Below are positions 19,810 to 30,687 of a stretch of 33,386 bases of DNA, piece by piece. Origin of the DNA: Welwitschia mirabilis (taxonomy: Eukaryota; Gnetophyta; Gnetopsida; Welwitschiales); the NCBI GenBank assembly GCA_051453625.1, contig JBOZIK010000001.1, positions 226,767,452 through 226,800,837 on the forward strand, given 5' to 3'. Every line of letters begins with the position of its first letter. Within the stretch, counting starts at the first letter, position 1. A program made the translations under genes and the position numbers. Under the pieces are notes generated by a model. That model did not search any database. It was not told the origin of the DNA and saw only the letters and a list, made by a program, of their open reading frames with translations.

Positions 19810-22799
19810 ATCAGTTTTCGAAAACCTTGCTCTTTGTTTTTCTTTCTTGACTACTTTTAGGGAAGTGTAGTCTTCATTTTAATAAACTACTATAGCACTA
19901 GGTTATTAGATTAATCTTGTAGCTTATCATCTATTGAAATTTTTCTTCTTTGTTTGAGCCACTTAGCCTTAGAATACCAATGATGCTAGTAATTTAAATA
20001 GCAGTGCTAGTCCCTTTTATATATTAAGATCTAGTGAAGTCTGGATAGCTTGGAGTGACCTGTAAACAAAATATTCAAAGTCACTACTTCTTAACAAGGA
20101 TTTTAGAACTTAATGGGTAAACTATAATTAGTAAGAAATTCATTACAAATATGGTATTTATAGCCTTAAAATATATTAATTTACTAATATTTAAGGGTTA
20201 AGTATGTAAAAAAAAAGGTTTAAGCAAATACCCATCAACTTGTCATTTGCTAGTCCCTTATAAAAGTTTTACAATTAAGTGTTACATAGGGTATCTCAAA
20301 ATTGAAAAAATTTCAAGGATCTTTTTCATGTACCATATTTATAATTGAATTTATACAAACTAGTAAGCTTAGAATTCTTGATAAGTAGTTATCTATTAAA
20401 AAATTTAGTTTAAATCATGAAATTTACAAGGTTTAAACGATGCAAATTATCATGAAATTCTCATTTATTTTATAATTTTATAATTTTATAATTTTCCTTA
20501 GTAAAGGAAATATGTGGATTTATACATTATTTAAATGATTTTTAATATAATTTCAAAAAGTAATTTTTATTTTTACCTTCTTAACCAATTTAGATATTGT
20601 CCCCAATGTTTCAATAAAGTTAAAAAGAAAATATCACATAAAATCATATAATAATAATAAAATCATACATTTTATCATTAATCATCATTAAAGATTTACA
20701 TATATGAAAGTACAGAATAAGACATAGAAGAAAGAGAAAGAAGAAGATAAAGTACATATCATACAAAAGAAGATAACCTAGTATGAGAGTACTTAGGTTC
20801 TCTATGAGAAAGGCTTATATGGAGCTTATCAAACCTTTACATTAAATTTTTATGATTTATCATCATTATTATAAGCTTACAATCTAATTCCAATGTCTAG
20901 ATGCTATTGGCTTTATGAATTTTTTTCTCTTAGAAAGTAGTAGATCTAGTATCATTATTATTTGCTAAGGTGGACATGATGGTAGTCTATGTTTCTTCTT
21001 ATTTCTTTTCATCCTTTTCTTCCTTTTGATTTCTTTAGGTTCTCGTTTATCCTCTTGGAGCCTAATTTAGTTAATCATGCCTCCTAACTTTAGTAAACTG
21101 TTTAGTAAAAATGTGATTTATAAAATGGTTCTTTATAGCTTTTCCATTTCATCCCTTAATATGGAGACGTTTTACTATAATTTACAAATCATAATAAATC
21201 ACTTATAATAGTAAATCATAATAAATAACTTATAATATCAATGAAGGGATAGATTTTAGTGTTTTTCCTTATGTCTTTAAGTACATTAAAAATGAATATA
21301 CATCTATTAAATATCTTCACATTTTAACGATATGAGAGCTAAAGAAGAGATGTTTTACATTAGAAACATGAGAGGAGGGATATACATTTCTAATGATAAA
21401 TCTAAATAACAGTAACTTACTTTTGAAGATGTATTTTCATGAAATAGCTCCTTTACTATTTGGGGCATATTGAATATTAAGCTTCACATGTAAGAATTCC
21501 AAAACTTTTTAATGAGAATCCATGAAATTCAGGATAGGAAAGATGTAGGAAATTAGAAATCAAACTAAGTATGATAGAAATAGTAATTTATCAGACTCTT
21601 ATAGAGGGTTACCATTGATATTTCTTTTCTTCTAAACCTTCCTTATCTTCCCCTATAGGTACTAGCGACATGTTGGACTAAAATTCTTTTACCTTTCTTA
21701 AGAAGTAGGTCTTTTCAATTTGTTGCATGAAGTATTTCCAGTCTTTCCTTTCCATATTTTTCATGTATGCAATAACATACATGGAAGGAACTATCTAAAA
21801 TCCCCATTTATAATGAAGTCTCTAGTTCTGTCTATTATGGTAAAATGGGCTGAGAAAGAAAGTACAAAAAGAGATGATGATGCTAAGAAAACAAATAGTA
21901 GCACTAGTGAAATAGACAAGTGTAGGAGCTACTAACTATAATAAGAAAAGGAATGGAAGGGCTCACATGGTCTAAAATTATTAAATAATGGTGGCATACA
22001 TGAAAGTAATAGTAATCTTAATTAAACAAGGTAAGTGGGGATCAACAAGAAAGAAAAAGAGTCAGATCATAGGAGCTTGAATCTTAAGTAGATAGCATTT
22101 ATTGTAGGTGCAAAAGGATAATTACATCAATGGAACTATATCCAAGTATGAGGGAAAGGATAAAATAAGCTTAGAGTAGTAGATTTTTAATGGTAAAACT
22201 AGTAATGGTATTGAATAATGAGGATTTAAGCTTAATTCTTATAAATAAGAGGATAAACCTAGAACATTAATTTGGTTGAAAAAATGAATACTAGAAATTT
22301 GAAATGACATAAATCAAGGATGAATTTTAATTTATGTGTTTTAATGATAAGACCTAGGCTTGAATTAAGATTTTGTTTTCCAAATGATAACTTTGAATTT
22401 AGGAAATAAGTGGAAAATGAGGTAGAATTTTAAGTTTATGAATTTTGTTTTTTCAGTCATCGAATGTACTAACATATAATTACGCATATAATTTAAAGGC
22501 CTATAATAATAATTAAATAGAAACCATAACTAGATATATGAATCTAATTAAAATCATTAAAATGCATCACTTATTATGCTATTAATTAGATAAGGCTTTA
22601 TTAACATGTAAAAATTAACATTACAATCAATTTAAATGACTAATTAATCTTAATAAAAGATATGAATACAATGTATTTTATCATAAAAACATGTCTTCTA
22701 TTAATTTTCTATATTAATTATGAATTTATCATTTGCTCATGTCATTTTCAAGTTATTTATGTCAAATTAGAGGACATACTTAAAATTGTGCATCATCAA
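19810..22799. other. AT-rich unassigned DNA
   Basis: About 3 kb with no recognisable gene on either strand. A (TTTTATAA) tandem run of three units lies at 20468-20495. The 71-codon frame at 21720-21935 has no recognised domain and no conserved neighbour. On the - strand near 21080-20950 a basic Lys/Arg/Glu-rich stretch could be a gag-like relic, but no diagnostic block accompanies it. Confidence 0.4.
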
Positions 22800-23407
22800 G
22801 GCTTGCTAACACCATAGCTAGGACTACCAGTGTCACTGGTCTTCTTGAGAAATTTTCCTCTGTTCTTATGTTTCTAAATTAACATGAAAAATCGAATAAA
22901 ATATAGTTATCGGCTTGATAATATTCCACATCAAAAATAAATTATATTCTTGAGGACATGTGGTGGTGATTATAAAGATTCGTAGAATGACATGTGACAT
23001 TACTGAGTAGAATGATAGTGGATATACATGACATTAATAGTAGTTACAACACCTAGAGCCAAGTGTTGACATTGTTAAAGGAATCTTTACCAATTAGAAA
23101 AAATGATAAACTATCCTATCTAATATCATCATTATGTAACTACCCATCTAATGCTATAAGTTAAAAGCTTGTAATCATACTTCACCCCCATGCTTGCATA
23201 TAAAAGGGCCTTTAGTTATTTATTATATTCATCCTTTATTTGTATAAGATATAGATTCTTTGAAGTGTTAAGATGTAATGGCCTTCTGAATACTTCCTCG
23301 GGGAGTGGGCTTGCTTTCAAGGAGCTTAACGAGTCCTTTCTACGTCATTCATCTTTAAAGTAGTGTATACTTTTTTAATTTAATACTAAAGAGTTTCTTT
23401 TTTTTAT
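22800..23407 (+). repeat. LTR-like block L2, cut by a gap
   Basis: Aligns with 23508-24150 at an offset of about 756 bp. Shared blocks are AGTGTCASTGGT, a CATGAAAAATNNAATAAA-type block, CACATCAAAAATAAATT, ACATGTGACATNACTGAGTAG, an ACTTGTAATN segment and the TATA region at 23199. It ends in the 100-N gap. No internal retroelement region is visible to its left or before the gap. Confidence 0.7.
23199..23207 (+). promoter_or_regulatory. TATA box of LTR block L2
   Basis: TATAAAAGG followed by GCC, at the position conserved in L1 (9724-9731, - strand) and L3 (23963). Decayed LTR promoter. Confidence 0.6.
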
Positions 23408-23507
23408 NNNNNNNNNNNNNNNNNNNNNNNNNNNNNNNNNNNNNNNNNNNNNNNNNNNNNNNNNNNNNNNNNNNNNNNNNNNNNNNNNNNNNNNNNNNNN
23501 NNNNNNN
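23408..23507. other. Assembly gap (100 N)
   Basis: Placeholder gap between two copies of the same LTR-like sequence, exactly where assemblers tend to break or collapse. The tandem order of L2 and L3 is therefore not proven. Confidence 0.99.
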
Positions 23508-24707
23508 TGTGCTTAACTAAATGACATGCTTAGAAATGAATATCATTGGAGCTCAAATGCAAGTGTTTTCATTTAGAAGTACTAGTGTCAGTGGTATTTG
23601 TATTTTTAATAGTGCAAATCTCAAGTTCATAACTTATCATGAAAAATTAAATTAAATGTGGCTATGGGCTTGATAAAATTACACATCAAAAATAAATTGC
23701 ATTCTTGACAACATGTGGTAATGAGAAGGAGGATTTGCAAAATGACATGTGACATCACTGAGTAGGATAATGGTGGAGACACATGCCTATGATAATGGTT
23801 AGCAACAATGATAGCATCCAAGAGTAAGGTGATAGTATTATCATAGGCATCTCTACCGAAGGAAAAAGATGACATACCATCTTATTTAATCTTATCATTA
23901 TGTAGTCATCCACCTAACACCATAATCTGAAGACTTGTAATTTCCCTCATCCCATCTTTCTTTATAAAATGGCCTTAAACCCTTTATTTTATCATCTCTA
24001 GATTTAAAGAAATTGAGAATCTTAAAGCATCAATTGTGATGGCATTCTAAATAACTTTTTGGGGAGTGAGTTAGTCTTTAGAATTGACTGAGGAGTTTCT
24101 AAGCATCTCTCTTTTCTTATTATAAAGTGTTACTTTCTTTAATATACTAAGTCATTTACTTTTGATTTCAAATAATGAGTCACATTATATTTGGAATGCT
24201 TAGGTGGAAAATTAACTATTAAGCTTCTTTTCAATTGAGTGATCTATTTTAATATTTAGTTTAGTCTTTTAACTTTATGGATTTTAAGTACTTATTATTC
24301 TTACCTTTTATTATTGTTTAAGACTTAAAAGATCAAGTGACAATGGAGTTAACTATCATTCTTATGGTAAATGAGATAGTATTACCATGATCTAAGCCAC
24401 AAATAGTTGATGGTCTTAAGTGTATTGTAGGAAAGGCATTAGATAACATTAGAGTGAAGGATTAGTAGAAAATAAATTGGTGAAACCTTAGAGCTAGATC
24501 ACTTCCCTCCTTTTCCAAATTGAAGTATAAAAATACAACTTTGAAATTACTTCTTTCTCTTCTTTATTTTTCTTCTTTTTATTATAACTTGTATATAAGT
24601 TAAAGTTTGTGCAAATTCTAAACTAATGCTCATGTTATCTCTATGGAAAAAATGATAATTAATTTTTTAACTTAGTTTAAATCATATATTATAAAATAAT
24701 GAATAGA
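23508..24707 (+). repeat. LTR block L3, 5' LTR of element C
   Basis: Contains the same family blocks as L2, with a TATA box at 23963, and runs to about 24707, just before a tRNA-Asp-type primer site at 24711. That position identifies it as a 5' LTR in + orientation. Its own 5' end lies in or near the gap. A - strand frame at 23875-23627 is a shadow and is not conserved in L2. Confidence 0.7.
23963..23970 (+). promoter_or_regulatory. TATA box of element C 5' LTR
   Basis: TATAAAAT followed by GGCCTTAAACCC. The position is conserved among L1, L2 and L3. Transcription of element C would have started some 30 bp downstream. Confidence 0.6.
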
Positions 24708-24710
24708 TTT

Positions 24711-24728
24711 TGGTGTCATTTCTAGGGA
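24711..24728 (+). promoter_or_regulatory. Primer-binding site of element C, tRNA-Asp type, decayed
   Basis: TGGTGTCATTTCTAGGGA compared with TGGCGCCGTTGCCGGGGA: 12 of 18 match, five differences are transitions and one is a transversion. It starts three to four bases after the presumed LTR end. Confidence 0.7.
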
Positions 24729-25559
24729 TAATGACATAATAGTAGCTCAGAAAATCATTTAATTTTCTTTTTATAAGTTTTTATGAATAGTTTTAGCTTC
24801 TTTAGTGGTTGTTACTAGTCCTCTTCAGTGGTACTTGAACTAGTCCTCTTTGATCCTTCCTTTGTATGCTTTCTAGTGATTGGTACTAGTTATTCTAGTA
24901 AAACCCAAACTAGTTTAGTTTGTTTTTAAGTTCTTTTTTTATTTTTTCTAACTTGTCTTTTGTGTAGATCTAACATTTTATTTGTAGATTTTCTTAAGGA
25001 TTAAAAAACTTAAAAAGATAAAATTTTAAACTAATTGTGCATGCTTGCTATTATTTTGTACATTTTTCTATGTTTTAATTCTATGATTTCACTATGTAAT
25101 AAAACATTAAAATCTCTTTAAGTAAATCTCTAAAATTTTTCCACTTGTAGACTCTATAAAAATCAATCAAAACTTGCCTAAAAATAGTATAAACTGATTC
25201 TTATATGTTTCAAATCCATGATAAATTTCGAAGATTAGCTAGAAATCCTTTAAATGATATGGGCCCCAACACTAATCATAGAAGTATGTGACAAAACCAA
25301 CCTCCTAGAGGTTAATAATAAAAGAAGCTTCCTCCTCTCAAAACAATCCAAATAACAATTAGCAAGACCCTTCATCCTATAAATAGCAACAACAAGTTCT
25401 GAATAACATAATCAGTGAAGCCACATCTAATAAAAACTTAATGACCTAATTAATGAACTATTACCTTACTTAAGAAGTAGTCAAATATAAGCATCTATTA
25501 TTATTAATTAATCTAGGTAAACCTTTTGTAATTATTTCTAATCATAATGCCTAAGAACA
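24729..25559 (+). other. Leader and degraded gag start of element C
   Basis: Non-coding leader with short reiterations of TACTAGTCCTCTT and related ACTAGT motifs at 24810-24910. From about 25200 the sequence may hold the start of gag, but I can recognise no block before about 25590. Confidence 0.45.
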
Positions 25560-27080
25560 CCTTTATACATTATGCTACCACTCATAAATCAAAAGATTGA
25601 ATTTAAACCTTTCATCATATAACTCCTACCTCATTTTTATGGATTAATATCTGAAGACTCATACCTTCATCTTAAGGAATTTGAGTGTGTTGTATCAATT
25701 ATCTCTTAATATGAAAATACTTATGATGCATTTAGGTTCATCTTATTCCATTCTTCCTTAAAAAAGAGGGCAAAATATTGGTTATATACCTTCAAACCCT
25801 ACTCTATTAGAACTTAGGCTAATATAAATAAAGCCTTCATATTTAAATTCTTTCCTAATCATAAAACAAATGCCCTAAGTATGGAAATTAGAGTTTTTAA
25901 TAAAAGGACCATAAAACATTTTCAAAAATATTAGGGTGAATAAATGACTTACAAAAGTATTCCCAACATGGATTTGAGTCAAGAAGGGAGATAAGATTTT
26001 TCTATGATGGATTATTCACTAATAATTACTAATTAGTTAAAATGATGAGTAAGATAAACTTTCTTAACATGCCTTTAGATGAAGTTTGGGAATACCTTGG
26101 AAGTGTATCTAAGAGTTTAAAGAATTAAGAAAAACCCACTAAACCATTTAGATCCCATTATTCCATTTGGTCTATAGGTCTGTTCAAGATTCTTGAAATC
26201 TTTGAAGTTAATAGTAAGATATATGAATTAGCAAGTAGATTATAATCCTTAATTGTCTTATCCTCATATTCATCTATGATCATTAATCTAGAATGTCTAA
26301 TCTGCCATATTGACACCCATAAAAAATTGAATGTCCTTATATTCCCTTGTTTTAAAACATTATTAATGAGTAGGTAAATGTCATAGTATATCAATCGCAA
26401 AACTTAAAAGTAACCCTTACTCAAATACGTATAATCAGCTTAACTTTTCTTAGAAATAAGATAATCAAAATAATCCAAGAAATTAATTTGCATCATCATC
26501 TTCTCACTCTTTTTCTTTCAATTACCAAAAACCATTCTCATCCATTTCCTTTAAGGATTCAATTAGAAAATTCATGGAAACTTAAGTTTAATTTAACTAA
26601 AACCATAAACATCTCCTAAAAAAACACTTGTCCAAATGAAATAGTTTTAAACAGAACATGCAATCCATTACCCAGGTTCTTCAAGAACTTTAGAAAATAC
26701 AAGCCCAAATCCTCTCCACCCTGAACTAAAGGGAAATGGGAAAAATCTTCATAACTACTCAACCAAATCCAAAAGGAGTTATATTTATTAAAGGGATAGA
26801 ACACTTAGAAGATAATACATCCATATACCTTATAATTAGAAAAGAATTAAAAAATATACCCATGCAAAATAAAATCAAGGAAAATTCAATCTCCATAAAA
26901 AATAAAGAAAAGGATAGAAATGTAGAAACTCTGCCTATATACAAAGAATCCTTATCTTTTCCCCAGTAACTTAGGAATAAAAACATTCAAAGTCTTTAGA
27001 AGTTTTTAAGGAAGTTAAGATAAACATCCCTCTTTTAGAAGCCATTAAGTAAGTATCTTCCTATGCAAAATTCCTCAAAG
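25560..27080 (+). pseudogene. gag of element C, broken
   Basis: Capsid polyprotein remnant. From about 25595 the frame reads IEFKPFII, a stop, LLPHFYGLISEDSYLHLKEFE, then FRFILFHSSLKKRAKYWLYTFKPYSIRT and FKFFPNHKTNAL, the classic Athila/Tat capsid order. A CCHC zinc knuckle is traceable at 26294-26334: CLICHIDTH, then, after a one-base deletion, ECPYIP. Next come TTQPNPKGVIF near 26755 and LPIYKESLSFPQ near 26930, the linker before the protease. Stops and frameshifts separate the blocks. Open frames on the - strand at 26158-26400, 26616-26804 and 26759-26986 are shadows. Confidence 0.78.
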
Positions 27081-27560
27081 ACATGTGCACTAAGAAAAGA
27101 TGCATGAATGTTAAGAGAAAAGCCTTCTTAGCATAAAATGAGTGTAATCCTTTAGAATTTATTTTTACCTAAGCACAAAGACCCTAATTGCCCTACAATC
27201 ACAATCATCATAGGCAATAAATGACTTAACCAAGCCTTATTAGACTTAGGAGCCACTATGAACTTACTTCTCTATAGAACCTACAAGAGTAAGGCTTGGA
27301 AGAACTTAAGGTTATAAACTTCATCTTCAATTAGTCAATAATTTAGTAAAAACAAAATTATAAGTTATAGAGGACATTATTTTTATGGTTAACACTTGTT
27401 TCTTCCTAATGGATTTTGTAGTTTTGAATATGAAAAAGACATCAAAACAATTAGTGCCTATCATTTTAGAAAGACCTTTCCTAGGCACTTCAAATGCCTT
27501 AATTAATTGTAGGAATAAGTTGATGAAAATTTCCTCAAGTAATATGATCATATAATTATT
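27081..27560 (+). pseudogene. Aspartic protease of element C, broken
   Basis: The approach PKHKDPNCPTITIIIGN leads into QALLDLGATMNLLLYRTY, with the catalytic Asp at 27243-27245 intact in the D-L-G-A form typical of this lineage. After stops and a frameshift, FFLMDFVVLNMKK and PIILERPFLGTSNALI follow. In that last strand the conserved LGRPF reads LERPF (Gly to Glu, a GGA to GAA change). The protease would cut the polyprotein; here it is broken. Confidence 0.78.
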
Positions 27561-28560
27561 TTTTTTTAATTCCATTAGATTGTTATCAAATGATGAAGGC
27601 ATAAAAAATGCAGATAAGATAGAAAGTTTTTTTAAAAACCAAGAACCTACTTCTCACTCTTCTGAAAATGATAACTTAGGTTTCGTTCAAAATTCATGCC
27701 TTACTACTCAAAACAAAATTGACCTTGGACTTAAGACTTTGCCACATGATTTAAAATATTATTTCTTAGGGGATAATTCTATCTTTTGAGTAGTTAACAA
27801 TTCTTCCTTAACCCCATTTCAAGTAGTCCAATTGTTAAATATTATAAAGAAGAATAAGAAAGCAACAAGATGGGCCCTTTTAGATATTATGTGCATTGAT
27901 TCTAGCATTTCCCTATATCATATTTACTTAGAATTGAATGTAAAACCACCTAGAGAAGACCAAAGAAAAATAAACCAAACCTTAAAGAAGGTAATTAAAA
28001 ATGATGTGATTAAGCTTCTAGATAATGAAATTATATACTCTATTTTAGATAGTAAATGGATGAGTCCAATCCAGACCATAGTAAAGAAAGTCAGAATTAC
28101 CCTTATTCTTAATGAAAATAATAAAATTATCCCTATTAGACTAATAATAAAATGGAGGACATACATTGAATACAGAAAATTAAACACTATCTCAAGAAAG
28201 AATTCCTTTTCTTTACCTTTCTCTGATCAAGTCTTAGAGTAACTTGCAAGGAATTACTATTTCTTAGATGGGTATTCAGGATATAATTAACTTGAATTTT
28301 TTCTTGAAAACTAAGACAAAACTACCTTCACCTAACCATATAAAAAATTTTTCCTATAAAAGAATGTCTTTTGGGTTATGCAATGCACCTACCACATTCC
28401 AACATTATATGATTAGGATTTTCTCTAATTTACTATATTTAGATGTCAAAATATCTATGAATAACTTCTCAGTCTATGAAATCTCTTTTAACCATTTTTT
28501 GCATAATTTAGAATGTGTACTTAAGTGATGTATTAAAAAATTCCTTGTGCTTGACTAGGA
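27561..28560 (+). pseudogene. Reverse transcriptase of element C, broken, active-site Asp pair lost
   Basis: The linker frame (27580-27789) ends LGLKTLPHDLKYYFLGDNS. The frame at 27832-28242 carries ATRWALLDIMCIDSSISLYH, KINQTLKKVIKNDVIKLLDN, IIYSILDSKWMSPIQTIVKK and YRKLNTI, the start of RT. YFLDGYSGYN follows at about 28258. The frame at 28268-28528 gives FSYKRMSFGLCNAPTTFQ and then the catalytic motif, where the family's F/Y-M-D-D-F reads SMNNF: both aspartates are Asn codons (AAT AAC, 28460-28465). The enzyme could not polymerise. Three large frames, each with a family match, make this the best-preserved RT here. Confidence 0.88.
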
Positions 28561-29041
28561 AAAATGCCACTTTATAATTAATTAAGGCGTAGTTTTAGGA
28601 CACATCATCTATAAAGAAGAAATCCAGGTAAAACTTATAAAGGTTTCACTAATCATATACCTATCAACTCCTCAAAAACAAAAAGACATTAGATCTTTTC
28701 TAGGATATGTAAGATACTATAGGAGATTCATTAAGAATTTTAGTAAAATATCTAAGCCATTATATAATCTTTTAAGAAAATACATCACCTTTAACTAGAC
28801 CGCTTAGTATCAATAAGATTTTGAATAACTTAAGGAAAAATTACTTCCCATTCCATTAGTTAAACACCCAAGTGGAAATCACCTTTCCAGCTTATTGTGA
28901 TGCTAGTGATTACATGATTGAATTTGTTCTAGAATAAAGGATAAATAAAAAACCAATTCTAATCTATTATTCTAGTAAAACATTAAATGTCACTTATTCA
29001 AATTACATTATGATAGAAAGAGAACTATTAGCTATAGTTTT
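28561..29041 (+). pseudogene. Connection and RNase H start of element C, truncated by insertion
   Basis: The connection region reads KDIRSFLGYVRYYRRFIKNF and SKISKPLYNLLRKY. RNase H begins as ITFPAYCDASDYMIEFVLE, with the first catalytic Asp present, then YYSSKTLNVTYSNYIMIERE and LLAIVF in one frame with one stop. The match ends exactly at 29041, where the family would continue into a helix; the next base pair, TG, starts a copia LTR. This marks the insertion point of element D. Confidence 0.85.
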
Positions 29042-29194
29042 TGTTAGATTATGTTTTACCAATTGATGTTAAACTATGTTTTTTGTATAAAAAATTTTGT
29101 GTATCTTATGAAGAAGATGTTAATTACTTTCAGGTAAAAAGATGAAATTAAAACCATCAAATTTTGAGCACCGAAAACCTTTTAGTTCTTTTAC

Positions 29195-29880
29195 CATCTT
29201 GAGGGGTTGACCAGACTTTCAAGGAGTCGACCACACCTAAAGCAGATAAACAAAATAAATTGCATCTATAGAGGTCAACTAGATTTCTGATGGGGTCAAT
29301 CAGACTTGTAACCTTGAGAATCAATGTCCCTAAACCAAATGGCAAGGAGTCGACTAGACCCTTATGAAGTCAATCAGATTTGAGGACCTGATAAACAATA
29401 TCCTTAGACTAAATGATAAGGGATCGACTGGACCTATGATGGGGTCGACTGAAGCTATGATGGGGTTGACTAGATTTGTGAATCAAGGAACAGTACTCCT
29501 AAACTAATTGTCAAGGGGTTGATTGGATTTATGATGGGATCAACTAAACCTAATCATTGTGTAGCTAATACTCCTAAGTTGATCATCATGAGATCAACCG
29601 GACACCTGAAGGGGTCGATCAGATCTGATGCTAGAAACTGGAAATAATTTTATCAGGACAAGCGAGTGACCAGATTTGTTATGGACGATCGGACTAGGAT
29701 CAACCAGAACCAGATGGGGTCAATCACATTAGGATTGACTAGACCCAGATGGATTAACCAAACATGAAGCCATAAGAACTTGGAATTATCAAAATTTTCA
29801 TTTGAGCAACTTTTGTAAGTTATGACATCAGATGGTGTCGATCAGACTTTTTAGGGGTTGACCAGATGGAACGGAACTAA
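29195..29880 (+). repeat. GTCGACCAGACC-type motif array in the element D LTR
   Basis: About 18-20 copies of a 20-21 bp unit, consensus roughly GGGGTCGACYAGACYTRTGA, are packed in U3. Many copies show TTGAC or TCAAC in place of TCGAC, the signature of CpG decay. Units occur in groups of one to three separated by a second conserved element (CCTAAACYAAATGNCAAG at about 29328, 29403, 29498 and 29572), giving a higher-order period of about 75-95 bp. The array ends about 110 bp upstream of the TATA box. Confidence 0.8.
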
Positions 29881-29991
29881 AATTTTTTAGTCGTTATGTA
29901 TTTATTATGTAGCCATTGGTTAGCTATTTTTTAGCCATTTATAGGCATTATAAGTGCATTTCAAATGTAATAAATCCTAAAAGCATTCTAA

Positions 29992-30000
29992 TATAAATAG
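29992..30000 (+). promoter_or_regulatory. TATA box of element D LTR
   Basis: TATAAATAG about 0.95 kb into the LTR, downstream of the motif array, the usual place for the U3/R boundary promoter. AATAAA-like sequences lie nearby (29970). Confidence 0.6.
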
Positions 30001-30675
30001 CCAAGAGATAGATGACTATAGAACTCTTTAGAATTATTTTCAATTATGTTAATCTGTTAGATCTAAGGAATGATCACTGTAATCTTGTGATATTCACTGT
30101 GATATATTAACATCTATATTTTGACTAGGGAAGATCTACCATCTGTATCATCTCTACATTTAAGATTAGATCTTGTGCTTCATCCATTTTACATCTATAG
30201 GAGAAGAGGTCTATCAAATCCACTGCATCAAGAATGAGTGATATTTATGCATATTTGACATCATTACATCACTACTTTATATTGTAAAAGGTTGAGACTA
30301 GCCTTAAAAAGTCCACTCAAAGGTTGAGACTAAGCTTGAAAAGTCCATTTTTAAAGGTTACAGATAAACCTAAAATACCTGGTAGAGTAATGAAGATTAA
30401 GATCTAACTTGAGGATAAGCTAATAATTGAGAGTGGAGCAGGGGGTTTTCCAAAGCACTATAAATCCTATGAGATTTTCTTTAGTACTTTTATTCTTTTA
30501 GTTATTATTTATTTACTTCTATTAATTTCTCTTTTTATGCATGTTTTGGATTAGTTAATTATTATGTGTGAGTTTTTATTTAATATTGGATTAATTTAGA
30601 ATACTGTGTTGTATATATATATATTTTTAAAAAAAATCTATTCACCCCTCCTCTAGGGTTTTTAATCCTATAATT

Positions 30676-30687
30676 TGGTATCAGATC
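30676..30687 (+). promoter_or_regulatory. Primer-binding site of element D, initiator tRNA-Met type
   Basis: TGGTATCAGATC matches TGGTATCAGAGC at 11 of 12 positions and follows the LTR end by three bases (ATT), as usual in SIRE-type elements. Confidence 0.8.

Larger units (their letters stand above)
23508..29041 (+). mobile_element. Element C: Athila/Tat-like Ty3/gypsy, interrupted by element D
   Basis: 5' LTR (L3), tRNA-Asp-type primer site, leader, gag, protease, RT and the N-terminal part of RNase H lie in the canonical order on the + strand. The sequence is cut within RNase H at 29041 by the LTR of a SIRE-type copia element. Integrase and the 3' LTR, if present, lie beyond the window on the far side of D. 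Confidence 0.8.
29042..30672 (+). repeat. 5' LTR of element D
   Basis: Starts TGTTAGATTATG at 29042, right where RNase H of element C breaks off. It ends at TATA/ATTTGGTATC near 30672, three bases before the primer site, so the terminal CA has probably become TA. The length is about 1.63 kb. The inner end contains TTCACCCCTCCTCTAGGG (30641-30658), a pattern typical of SIRE-type LTR ends. The candidate 5-bp target duplication on this side is GTTTT (29037-29041); the other copy is outside the window. Confidence 0.8.

Noticed and set aside
20468-20495. TTTTATAA triplicate as a regulatory element
   Set aside because: A short AT microsatellite is expected by chance in DNA of this composition.
21720-21935. 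Small host gene of 71 codons
   Set aside because: No recognisable domain, promoter or conserved neighbour; the length is unremarkable for random frames.
23627-23875. 82-codon frame on the - strand in LTR block L3
   Set aside because: It lies inside an LTR promoter region and is not conserved in the homologous block L2.
26158-26986. Several - strand frames opposite element C gag
   Set aside because: The + strand carries gag blocks, including the zinc knuckle and PNPKG linker, so these are shadows.
29195-29880. CRISPR-like array
   Set aside because: Units are degenerate, have no unique spacers of uniform length, and sit inside a plant LTR; this is an LTR minisatellite.
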